Assembly (NCBI RefSeq): GCF_004323185.1 | Contig: NZ_NAPS01000002.1 | Coordinates: forward strand, 2,376,083 to 2,440,082 | DNA length: 64,000 nucleotides | From: Westiellopsis prolifica IICB1 | GTDB taxonomy: Bacteria; Cyanobacteriota; Cyanobacteriia; Cyanobacteriales; Nostocaceae | Direction of reading: 5' to 3' | In this document: piece after piece, positions 1 through 9,600 of the stretch | Position numbering within the stretch: position 1 is the stretch's first letter | How the letters are laid out: every line of letters begins with the position of its first letter | Notes under the pieces: model-generated | What the model was told of the DNA's origin: nothing | The model's database searches: none | Seen by the model: the letters and a program-made list of their open reading frames with translations, nothing else | Position numbers and translations under genes: made by a program

Positions 1-2924
1 CCTTAATACAGTGGGTAAGCCAAGCAACAGGAATCAGTTCTTTGGGCGTGAAAGTCCGGTTGCGGGGAAATGACCTACACATTCTTTGTGAAAGTCTAGA
101 GTGTCCTCAACGTTGGCGTACTCTTTTGGATTTGTTGCACGCGCTCCAGCATACAGACTTGGATGCTTTAACCAAAAACGACCAGCCCTCAATATACCAA
201 GTTTTCGTCTACGGTCGAAAGAAGGGAGAAAACCAACCGCAGTGGTGTCATCAGGTTTTCTTAAACCAGTTGGATCGACATTTAAAAGAGGTAGAACAAG
301 CCTTAATTGCAGATGCGGAAAAATCCAGTCGCACGGGTGGAGCGCTAATTCTTTCTAATGAAAGTTTAGCACGTCAAGGCAACCCAGAGGCGATCGCTCG
401 CTATTTGAGCGAAACTCTCAGTAGTTTTGGGATTGGGGTAGAAGTTAAAGCTAAAAAGCAACAAGTCACTCTTGAAAATCCCATCAATCAAAATCGGTTA
501 TTGATTTATTGTCAGTCTAGTTATACTCCCGATCCTTCATTAATTGCGGAACCAGTAGCCCAGAAATTACGTAGTCTTAAACTATCTGGTTATCAAGATG
601 CAATTATCGCCACACAAGTTGAAGGTGAAACAGACTTTGACTGGATGTTGCGAGTAGATTTGACGCCTCCAGAGATTATGTTGAAAGAATGGGGGCGTTG
701 GGGAGATGTCCAGGCGATCGCTAGGATATTAAATGAAAAGCTGTCTGATCTCACCATCAAAGTCACAGCAACTCTCAAAGAATCAACGCTACATCTATTT
801 TGCAGTCCTGCTAACCCCAAGGCAACTAATCAAATCCCAGATAAAACCCAGTGCTTAGGTACTATTATTCCTCAACTTCAAGCCCTTGCGCCCCAAGGAA
901 TTCTCGCCGCTACAATTTACGGACACAAAACAACTGATCACGAACCCACTTGGATTGATTGGCAATCTTTACCTGCAACAGAACACCCAGATTTAGCAGT
1001 ATCGGCGTTAGAATTAGCTTCAGCTGGCGATGAACCTGCTATGATTTTTTTACTTGAGCGTTTGCTCAACCCTGACTTAGATATTCGCCTCAAAACAGGT
1101 GGGACTCGTGTCCTCTTGTTACGAAAAGGCGATTTACTACACATCATGTGCGAAGCACTTGTGTGTCCATCACGTAAACGAGTAGCAAATAAGGTTACTG
1201 ATTTTGTTAAGCAGTTAAAGATAGTAGGAATTGCAGGAGTACGAATTTATGGCCGTCGTGCTGGTAACAAGGAACCTTTCTGGAACTACGGCGTCGATTT
1301 TACAAATCGGCAACGCTTAGTACCAGAAGCTACTCCAGAATTTGCTGCTACTGCTGCTTATGTTGGTGAGCTTTTAACAACTGAGGCTAACCAGCCTGTG
1401 CTACGTCCCGATTTAACCAGCCAAGATATACAGAGTCTTTTTGCAGAAGTGTCTCAGGACTGGGGTGCAAGAATCAAAAGATGGCTTTTAGCAACACAGC
1501 TATTTGCTGAAACAGAATCGCAAGAGCAACAAGCAGAAGACAATGGCTGGCGAGTAGCTTTAGTTTGGGGTTTGCTTGGTTTTTTGCTGATTCTCCAATC
1601 AGACTGGATTTTAGGTTACATTACTTCTCGTCTCATTCTCGAAGCACCAAAAATTGCTAGTACTCCACCAGAGTTGTCTTCTGGTGAAGATAAAACTCAG
1701 AAGTTGGAAAGAACAGTCTTTTTTGCAAATACATCGTCTGCTTCTAGAAATGAAGTATTTAACGCTTCTGGATTCACCCAGCAAGAAAATGAATCTATTA
1801 CTAGGGGAAAAGCAACTGCAACTGCTATTTTATTGGCAGCGCGATCGCAAATGCCAAGTTTCAATGTTCGCCAATTAGATGAACAACTAGCACTCTACAA
1901 ACAGCGTCTTGCTAAAAATGGTAAACCACCAGATGTATTGATTATTGGTTCCTCTCGTGCTTTAAGGGGAGTAGACCCCACTACTCTTTCTAAAACTTTG
2001 GGAAATCAGGGTTACTCAAATATCGATGTGTTTAATTTTGGGATTAATGGAGCGACAGCGCAAGTTGTAGATTTTGTCCTGCGTCGGGTGTTAAATCCTT
2101 CAGAACTTCCAAAATTAATCATTTGGGCTGATGGTGCGCGTGCTTTTAACAATGGTAGAGAGGATATTACCTTTAATGCGATCGTAGCATCCCCCGGTTA
2201 TCAACAAGTATTGCAAAAATCTTCAGCAAACAAAGATTCAAATAATTCACCAACTACTCCCGGATCTATAAAACCGGAGCTAAGCTTGAAAACCGCAACT
2301 CATACAGATAATACTTATCAAGCATTAGATGAATGGTTAAACCAAGCTCTAGCAAGTATTTCTACTACCTATCACCAACGCGGTCAACTTAAGAATTTAT
2401 TGAATAAAACCCTGAAATCTTTACCATTATTCAAAGAACATTCAGCAATTAATCCAAAAGTATCATCACATCCAAAACAAGATACTTTTGAACAAGCGGT
2501 TGATTTTGATGGATTTCTATCAGTACCTATCCGTTTTGACCCAGCTACATACTATCAAAAACACCCCAAAGTTAGCGGTATCTATGACAATGACTATCAA
2601 TCTTTTCAATTAGTAGGTGAGCAAGACACCGCACTCCAAGAAGTATTGAAATTTTGTGCCGCTAAAAAAATTACAATAGTTTTTGTTAATATGCCCTTGA
2701 GTACAGAATATCTTGATTCAGTACGCAAAAATTATGAACAAGAATTCCAACAATATATGTTAGATTTAGCGGGAAATTCCAATTTAATTTATCGCGATTT
2801 AAGTTTAATTTGGCCAGAAGTCAATGAAAATTTTTCTGACCCCAGCCATCTGAATCTTTATGGTGCAGAAAAAGTATCCAGAAAACTTGCGATTGATCCC
2901 ATGATTCCTTGGTCAACAAAATAG
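1..2924 (+). CDS. Large DUF1574-like protein with C-terminal SGNH hydrolase-like domain (5' partial)
   Basis: The reading frame is open back to the window edge, so the start lies outside; a TTG at 42 is probably internal. The N-terminal half holds about four copies of a roughly 100-residue repeat, each with a GxPxAIAR-like helix, an LLxxxC strand and a closing IYG...PxW segment. A transmembrane segment follows at about residues 505-530, counted from the TTG. The C-terminal part has the SGNH hallmarks: a block I GSSR motif in VLIIGSSRALRGVDP and a block V DPSHLN motif near the end. In this superfamily these supply the nucleophilic serine and the Asp-His pair. An MBOAT acyltransferase follows on the same strand, and such pairs (compare AlgX/AlgI) usually O-acetylate exported polysaccharide. 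The family label DUF1574 is from memory. The substrate is unknown. Confidence 0.75.
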   Translation, partial: LIQWVSQATGISSLGVKVRLRGNDLHILCESLECPQRWRTLLDLLHALQHTDLDALTKNDQPSIYQVFVYGRKKGENQPQWCHQVFLNQLDRHLKEVEQALIADAEKSSRTGGALILSNESLARQGNPEAIARYLSETLSSFGIGVEVKAKKQQVTLENPINQNRLLIYCQSSYTPDPSLIAEPVAQKLRSLKLSGYQDAIIATQVEGETDFDWMLRVDLTPPEIMLKEWGRWGDVQAIARILNEKLSDLTIKVTATLKESTLHLFCSPANPKATNQIPDKTQCLGTIIPQLQALAPQGILAATIYGHKTTDHEPTWIDWQSLPATEHPDLAVSALELASAGDEPAMIFLLERLLNPDLDIRLKTGGTRVLLLRKGDLLHIMCEALVCPSRKRVANKVTDFVKQLKIVGIAGVRIYGRRAGNKEPFWNYGVDFTNRQRLVPEATPEFAATAAYVGELLTTEANQPVLRPDLTSQDIQSLFAEVSQDWGARIKRWLLATQLFAETESQEQQAEDNGWRVALVWGLLGFLLILQSDWILGYITSRLILEAPKIASTPPELSSGEDKTQKLERTVFFANTSSASRNEVFNASGFTQQENESITRGKATATAILLAARSQMPSFNVRQLDEQLALYKQRLAKNGKPPDVLIIGSSRALRGVDPTTLSKTLGNQGYSNIDVFNFGINGATAQVVDFVLRRVLNPSELPKLIIWADGARAFNNGREDITFNAIVASPGYQQVLQKSSANKDSNNSPTTPGSIKPELSLKTATHTDNTYQALDEWLNQALASISTTYHQRGQLKNLLNKTLKSLPLFKEHSAINPKVSSHPKQDTFEQAVDFDGFLSVPIRFDPATYYQKHPKVSGIYDNDYQSFQLVGEQDTALQEVLKFCAAKKITIVFVNMPLSTEYLDSVRKNYEQEFQQYMLDLAGNSNLIYRDLSLIWPEVNENFSDPSHLNLYGAEKVSRKLAIDPMIPWSTK

Positions 2925-3042
2925 GTTAGTTGTTAGTTGTTGCTTGTTGGTTATTAGCTCTTGGTTAGTATTAGTAATTGAGTAAGTTGGCGGAAACAAC
3001 CATAACGGGACTTACGAAAATAGACTTTAAACCCTCACCAAG

Positions 3043-3091
3043 GACAAATGACAAATGACAAAGAACAAATGACAAATAACAAATAACAAAT
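3043..3091. repeat. Heptanucleotide tandem repeat, TGACAAA/TAACAAA type
   Basis: About seven degenerate heptamers of the TGACAAA and TAACAAA type fill the gap just before the MBOAT gene. The same heptamer family recurs at 38953-38992 and 42800-42850, and a TGACTAA version at 11794-11835. This is the kind of short tandemly repeated sequence described in heterocystous cyanobacteria. Confidence 0.7.
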
Positions 3092-3110
3092 TACACTATT
3101 GATTGTATCA

Positions 3111-4607
3111 ATGAACTTTATATCAATTCTATACGGAATCTTTTTACTAAGTGTGCTTTTGATTTATTGGTCATTGGCACAATATAAATTAAGAATATGG
3201 GTGCTATTGATTGCTAGTATTGCCTTTTATGTATCTTTGCAAATTCAATATATCCCGCTTTTACTAGCACTAACTTATTGTAATTTTCGTATAGGAATAG
3301 CTCTAGACCTATATAATTTATCTAATCCCAATTCTTCCAATAGCCAAGATTTTAATGAAGAATTGCAATTGTCTCAAGCTGATTGGAATAGTCAGCGTTT
3401 AAAACTATTAGTGCTGGGTATCAGTATAAATGTTTTATTACTTTTGGGTTTTAAATACATACCACCTTTATATAAAATTATTAATCATGACACAAATTCA
3501 GAATTTAATTCTTTTAAATTAATTGCACCTTTAGGAATTTCATTTTTCACCTTTGAGTGTATTTCCTATTTAGTTGATGTTTACCGTGGAGCGCCTGCTA
3601 GTAAAGAATTTATTCAATTCGCATCATACAAATTATTCTTTGCTAAATTGATTTCTGGTCCTATTACTCGCTTTCATCACCTCGCACATCAATTTCATCA
3701 ATTACACTTTCCTAGCAGCAATATTTTGGCAGAAGGCGTTTGGTTAATTGCTCAAGGAACATTCAAAAAAGCTATTCTGGCTGATCACTTGGGAATTTAT
3801 GTAGATTTATGTTTCGGTAATTTGCAACGAGCTGGTAGCAACGATTTATGGTTAGCAATATTGGCTTATGGTTTTCAGTTGTATTTAGATTTTAGTGGTT
3901 ATGTAGATATTGCCCGTGGCACTGCTTTATTATTTGGTTTGGTTCTACCAGAAAACTTTGATTTTCCCTATTTCAGTACTAGTATTGCTGATTTTTGGCG
4001 GCGCTGGCACATCACACTAGGAGATTGGTTACGTAATTATATTTATTTTCCTTTAGGTGGTTCTCGTCGGAGTTTAAATCGCACCTGCTTAAATTTAATG
4101 ATTGTAATGTTAATTGCAGGTATTTGGCATGGTGCAGCATTAGGTTTTGTAATTTGGGGTGCGTTTCACGGTTTAGCTTTAGTTATACACAGACTCACTG
4201 ATACCCTTAGCGATCGCTTTGAGACTTTGGAAAATTTTTGGCACAATCCTTTGGGTACACTGATAGCTTGGCTATTCACACAATTTATGGTTTTTACTTC
4301 TTGGATTTGGTTTCGCTTACCAAATCTCCAAGATTCTTCTTTTGTTTTTAGACACCTTTGGGGTTATCCTGCGGACACCCAATTTGCTCAAAAAGTCTAT
4401 GTAGAAGCTCTTAATATTAGTCAGTATCAATTAGCAATAATTTTGGGCGTGATTGCTTTCTGTATGACAGTAGCTTATTTCTTCAATCGTCAATTAAAGT
4501 TACAGTTCAATTGGCCTGTCAAACTCTTGTTCGTGCTTCCTTGTTTCTACGCTGTCTGGATACTCGCTCCAGAAGGAAGTTTGCCATATATTTATTTTGA
4601 TTTTTAG
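3111..4607 (+). CDS. MBOAT family membrane O-acyltransferase (AlgI/DltB-like)
   Basis: About 498 residues with many hydrophobic membrane segments. The MBOAT signature is clear: FWRRWHITLGDWLRNYIYFP followed by a GG-SR turn, then GIWHGA with the conserved histidine, then WGAFHG. In this family the membrane protein passes acyl groups across the membrane to a periplasmic partner. The SGNH-like gene ending 187 bp upstream is the likely partner. I prefer the ATG at 3111 to the in-frame TTG at 3099; neither has a strong Shine-Dalgarno sequence because the upstream DNA is tandem repeat. Length and motifs match AlgI-like proteins, so the family call is secure. The substrate, probably an exopolysaccharide, is inferred. 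Confidence 0.9.
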   Translation: MNFISILYGIFLLSVLLIYWSLAQYKLRIWVLLIASIAFYVSLQIQYIPLLLALTYCNFRIGIALDLYNLSNPNSSNSQDFNEELQLSQADWNSQRLKLLVLGISINVLLLLGFKYIPPLYKIINHDTNSEFNSFKLIAPLGISFFTFECISYLVDVYRGAPASKEFIQFASYKLFFAKLISGPITRFHHLAHQFHQLHFPSSNILAEGVWLIAQGTFKKAILADHLGIYVDLCFGNLQRAGSNDLWLAILAYGFQLYLDFSGYVDIARGTALLFGLVLPENFDFPYFSTSIADFWRRWHITLGDWLRNYIYFPLGGSRRSLNRTCLNLMIVMLIAGIWHGAALGFVIWGAFHGLALVIHRLTDTLSDRFETLENFWHNPLGTLIAWLFTQFMVFTSWIWFRLPNLQDSSFVFRHLWGYPADTQFAQKVYVEALNISQYQLAIILGVIAFCMTVAYFFNRQLKLQFNWPVKLLFVLPCFYAVWILAPEGSLPYIYFDF

Positions 4608-4887
4608 TATCAAATTTATATTTAATTTCTAAAAAAAACAATAAACTTTACTATTGCCTGTTCCCTGTTACTGTTTAAAGTTATTTATTGAACTTTAACT
4701 TTACATAAATACATAAATTTAAGAAACATAAAATTAAGCAATGTAAAGACATAAAAATTAATAAAAATGACTGCATCAACGCTTGTCATAAATAAATTTT
4801 TGTGTAAAGTTTATTAATACAGACAAAATTAAATGTTTGTCTGAATACATTCTTCCAAAAATTCATTCATCGCACTTATAAGAGCAA
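4608..4887 (+). promoter_or_regulatory. AT-rich psbA upstream region
   Basis: A 280-bp, very AT-rich spacer with no open frame lies between the MBOAT gene and psbA and must contain the psbA promoter and leader. I could not fix a -10/-35 pair with confidence. The start codon is preceded by ATAAGAGCAA, only a weak Shine-Dalgarno. Confidence 0.5.
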
Positions 4888-5970
4888 ATGACTACAACAT
4901 TACAAAGACGCACAAGCGGCAACGCGTGGGAGCGTTTCTGTGAGTGGGTAACAAGCACTGACAACCGCCTTTATGTGGGTTGGTTTGGTGTGTTGATGAT
5001 CCCAACTCTGTTGGCTGCAACCACCTGCTTTATCATCGCTTTCATCGCTGCACCTCCTGTAGACATCGATGGTATCCGTGAACCTGTTGCAGGTTCCTTG
5101 ATTTATGGCAACAACATCATCTCTGGTGCAGTTGTTCCTTCTTCTAATGCGATCGGTTTGCACTTCTACCCCATTTGGGAAGCAGCTTCCTTAGATGAGT
5201 GGTTGTACAACGGTGGTCCTTACCAATTGGTAGTTTTCCACTTCCTAATCGGCATCTTCTGCTGGATGGGTCGTCAGTGGGAACTCAGCTACCGTTTAGG
5301 AATGCGCCCTTGGATCTGCGTTGCTTACAGTGCGCCTGTAGCTTCTGCAACCGCAGTATTCTTAATCTATCCCTTGGGTCAAGGTTCCTTCTCTGATGGT
5401 ATGCCCTTGGGTATTGCTGGAACATTTAACTTCATGATCGTGTTCCAAGCAGAACACAACATTCTGATGCACCCCTTCCATATGCTTGGTGTAGCAGGTG
5501 TGTTTGGTGGTAGCTTGTTCAGCGCAATGCACGGTTCTTTGGTAACTTCTTCCTTGGTTCGTGAAACAACCGAAACCGAATCTCAGAACTACGGTTACAA
5601 ATTTGGTCAAGAAGAAGAAACCTACAACATCGTTGCAGCCCACGGTTACTTCGGTCGTTTGATCTTCCAATACGCTTCCTTCAACAACTCTCGCAGCTTG
5701 CACTTCTTCTTAGGTGCTTGGCCTGTAATCGGAATCTGGTTCACCGCGCTAGGAATCAGCACCATGGCGTTCAACCTGAATGGTTTCAACTTCAACCAAT
5801 CAGTAATTGACTCACAAGGTCGCGTCATCAACACCTGGGCAGATATCATCAACCGCGCTAACTTGGGTATGGAAGTAATGCACGAGCGCAACGCTCACAA
5901 CTTCCCTCTCGACTTGGCTGCTGCTGAAGCTGCACCAGTTGCAGTCTCTGCTCCCGCTATCAACGGTTAA
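4888..5970 (+). CDS. psbA: Photosystem II D1 protein
   Basis: A 360-residue D1 protein of the photosystem II reaction centre in the thylakoid membrane. It binds the P680 chlorophylls, pheophytin, QB and much of the Mn4CaO5 cluster. Functional residues sit at their standard positions: Tyr161 (YZ), Asp170, Glu189, His190, His198, His215, His252, Ser264, His272, His332, Glu333, His337, Asp342 and Ala344. A 16-residue tail follows Ala344 and would be removed by the CtpA protease. Residue 130 is Gln, the state of the D1:1 (standard-light) form; Glu130 marks the high-light form in Synechococcus. The gene stands alone, with a terminator hairpin about 50 bp downstream. Cyanobacteria usually carry several psbA copies, so this is probably one of a family. 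Confidence 0.98.
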   Translation: MTTTLQRRTSGNAWERFCEWVTSTDNRLYVGWFGVLMIPTLLAATTCFIIAFIAAPPVDIDGIREPVAGSLIYGNNIISGAVVPSSNAIGLHFYPIWEAASLDEWLYNGGPYQLVVFHFLIGIFCWMGRQWELSYRLGMRPWICVAYSAPVASATAVFLIYPLGQGSFSDGMPLGIAGTFNFMIVFQAEHNILMHPFHMLGVAGVFGGSLFSAMHGSLVTSSLVRETTETESQNYGYKFGQEEETYNIVAAHGYFGRLIFQYASFNNSRSLHFFLGAWPVIGIWFTALGISTMAFNLNGFNFNQSVIDSQGRVINTWADIINRANLGMEVMHERNAHNFPLDLAAAEAAPVAVSAPAING

Positions 5971-6019
5971 TCTTTAAATAACTGAGGTGCGGTAAATCGC
6001 GCCTCTACTAAAATACAAA

Positions 6020-6052
6020 AGCGCTTACCTAAGTTAGGTAGGTGCTTTTTTA
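6020..6052 (+). terminator. Rho-independent terminator of psbA
   Basis: A 12-bp stem (6020-6031 pairing with 6035-6046, including two G-U pairs) with a 3-nt loop is followed at once by a run of T. It lies about 50 bp after the psbA stop codon. Confidence 0.85.
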
Positions 6053-6629
6053 TGATTGCTAGGACTGACCTGAAATACCAATTTGAAAAAAGAATGCGAC
6101 AGATGGACTTACAGAACTCTTATGCAGCAAAGAGTTTCCCTGCCCAAAATCCAAAATAAAGCAACAAATCCAAACCTGGAAAAGCAGGCTGAATCTAAGT
6201 TTCTTAATTGCAAATTGCGAATTGGTATAAGTACTGATTGCGATCGCTTCAAAAGCTTCACAATTAATAAAGTGATTATTGATATTTCACTCAAAATATC
6301 TGTCTATGAAAATCTATTTTTAATTAACAGAATTAACAGAATGAACTATAGACTTTTGCAAAATCTATTTTCTTATACTTACCTACCGCTACCGCGATCG
6401 TCACTTGCAAACTTCATAAGATGCCCTCGAATTAGCTGTTAATTCCTTCTACAAAAAGCAGTCAGATTAACAGGAGTAGTTGAACATCATTTGGCATTTT
6501 GGCAGAAGTCAGCAGTAAGCATTGGGGATCGGGGATTGGAATAAATTCTTCCTAGTCCTCCTTGTCCTCCTTGTCTGCCCACATCCCCTTCTGTCTGCCT
6601 GCTATTTAAATTTTGGATTTGAAAGTCTC
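6053..6629. other. Intergenic region, no gene recognised
   Basis: About 580 bp between the psbA terminator and the 3' end of hmpE. An open frame at 6083-6442 has no similarity I recognise, no ribosome binding site and non-coding-like composition, so I do not call it. The right end (about 6525-6600) carries G-rich and CCTCCTTGTC-type low-complexity repeats like those at 26.1 and 48.2 kb. Confidence 0.5.
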
Positions 6630-9600
6630 TTAGCTAGCCAGTAGTTTCTCACCTTTAAGCATCCGCGATGCTGCTTCTAGTAAGGCTTCTTCCAGATAAG
6701 GTTTGGTGAAATAACCACTTGCTCCCAAGCTGATAGCCATTTGTCGATGCTTGTCTGCACCTCGCGAGGTGAGCATAGCTATGGGTAAATGATTGAGGTT
6801 GGAGTCTTTTTGAATGCGAGAAAGTAATTCTAGACCATCGCAACGAGGCATTTCAATGTCACAGAACACGAGATCACAAGGTAAACCGGAACGCAGTTTA
6901 TCCCAAGCTTCCTGTCCATCACGTGCTTGTTCTACCCGATAACCTGCTTTATTAAAGGTTAAAGAAAGCAACTCTCTAACTGTAATTGAGTCATCGACAA
7001 TCAGCACTGTTGGGTCAATTGTACTTACAGACGTATCTAGCTGATTTGGAGTTGATTTTTGACTCAAAATACCGATTGTGCTTTGTTTAGAAGTCCGTCC
7101 CTGGAAGATATCGATAATTTCTATAACATCAGCGATCGGCATAATTCGACCATCACCTAAGATAGTAGCACCAGCTACACCAACTGGTTTGGGGGCGGGG
7201 CCTTCAAATTGTTTAATTACAATTTCTTGTTCACTCAGCACTTGGTCAACCTGTAAGGCGACTAGTGTATTTGCCGATCGCACTACAACCACGGAAATCA
7301 TATTATCGTCTCGGTTCCCACCGTAGACGTTACCTCGACTAAGTAGCCGATTGAAAGTTAAAAGTTCTTTTAAAGGTTTGAATGGCAGCATTCTATCACG
7401 CCAAGGAATAAGCTTTTCACCTGCGTCGCCCTCTTGGATATTTTTTACAGGTACGTCTAGGGTATCTTCTACGCCATCCATCGGAAAAGCTATTCTGGCT
7501 TTATCAGAAACACAGAAAAGCGCTTTGCAGATACTGAGTGTCAGCGGTAAACGAATCGTAAAGCTGGTACCCTTACCAATCGCAGAATCAACAGAAATCC
7601 CCCCCCTGATTTCACTGATTTTGGTATGAACTACATCTAAACCGACACCACGACCTGCTAGGTCATCTGCTTGGTCTTTGGTACTAAAACCTGGTCGGAA
7701 CAGTAAATCATAAACCTCTATCGGGGGCATATTTTTGGCTTGGCTGGGAGTAATCAAACCAACTTTGATTGCTTTTGCTATTACCGTGTCCGAATTAATT
7801 CCAGCACCGTCATCACTGACACAAATGATGGTTTGATTACCTTGGTGAAAAGCAGAAACACTAATGGTTCCCACAGGAGGTTTTCCTTGAGAGCGGCGTT
7901 CTTCTGGCGTTTCGATACCGTGAGCGATCGCATTATTGAGCAAATGCGTTAGTGGTGTTTTGAGATGTTCCAAAATCATTTTGTCAATCAAGGTATCTCG
8001 ACCTTGAACCACTAACTCTACTTGCTTCCCATACTTAATAGAGTTGTCGCGCACACCTCGCGGTAATAAATCGGTAGCCTGGGAAAAAGGCTCCATTCGC
8101 GCTCTTGTCAGTCCTTCTTGCAGTTGGCTAGTAACTTGTCGGAATTGTCGTGCTACACGTTCGCTTTCTTCGGTGACAAAATCAATATCGCTTGCAGACT
8201 CACGCACCCGTACGATCAGTTCAATCATTTCTTGGGACAAAGTATGGAAAGGTGTGAAGCGATCCATTTCCAATTCACTAAAACCCCGATCTGTATCTGA
8301 TGTGCCGAAATTGCTGTTTTTGCGACTAGCTAACAAAGATGCTTCTAGTAGCGATCGCTCATACAATTCTTGCATTCTCGTTCCCACATCCGAGAGATGC
8401 TGTACCTGATGCAGTAGATTATCTAATGACTGGCGTAAACGTTCCTGATCCTGTTCTAGGGTATTGCGGTTTACTACCAACTCTCCAACTAAATTACTCA
8501 AATCATCAAGATGTTTAACAGGTACTTTCATTAATTGCTCAAATCTGGAAGTCGTATTCCAACCAGAGTTACGTCCACCTGTTAAATTGACTGTATTAGG
8601 TGTTACTGCTCCCCCTACCATCCCTTCTAATTCTTTAAATTCATTCTCAATTTCTGGGGATAAAATCGGGTTGTTTACATCTTTTTTAGAAAATCGTGGC
8701 GTAGATTGCTCTGCTACTACTGCATCTCTATCTTCTTCCAAAGTTAGCATTTCTTCTAATGCAGCAAATTCAAGATCTGGGATTGTGGAAGTATGAGCCT
8801 TCAGTGTTGCTTCTTCGTTCCATAAACCATCTAACTCGGTAAATGCATCTTCTGCAAAAGTATCACTTTCTAATCCACTTTCCGGTTCTGCTTCGGTAAT
8901 TACTGATATTTCTTCAATTAAATTCGCATTTTTGATCTCATGATCATAGCTGGAATCTAGTACATCTAATTCAGAATCTCTAATCTCGAACTGGAAATTA
9001 AGTTGTTCATATTCATGCTGCAATTCTTCTGTTTGCAAATTTGACAGTAATAAATTTTCACTCAAATCTAGGTCAAAAGATTCTGCTATTATCTCTTGAT
9101 TTGCAGCAATTAATTTATCCAGAAAATCCATTTCGGAATCTGCCTGTATTTGAGATGCAATCATATCTGCAAAATTTATATTTGCGACATCTGTTGTAAA
9201 TAATGCATCATCATCTGAACTAGACTGAAAAGCAAGAGGATTATTTCTATTATCAACTTGTAAATTATGATGATCTGGTACTGTTAAATCATTAAATAAA
9301 ACTTCTATATTTTCGTTGCTATTTTCTTCTATTCTGAGCGCCTCTAACCAGTCAATTTCTTCTTCAGTGATTGATTGCTGTAAATCTAAAGCTTGTATTT
9401 CTGTAGAAAAATGAGTAAATTCAGGAGTGAATTCTAAAGCTTCTGGTTGTTGTGAAATATTATGAATATTCTGAGGAGACAATTCTTCATCGACAGAAGA
9501 TGGAGATACAATTGTAGAGTCATGTACTACTAATTCAGCAAGTAAATCATTCCTACTATCCCCAGAGAGGATTAAGTCTTGGGGAAAACCTAAATCTATA

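Noticed and set aside
6083-6442. 119-codon open frame after psbA
   Set aside because: No ribosome binding site, no recognisable similarity, and composition like the surrounding non-coding DNA.
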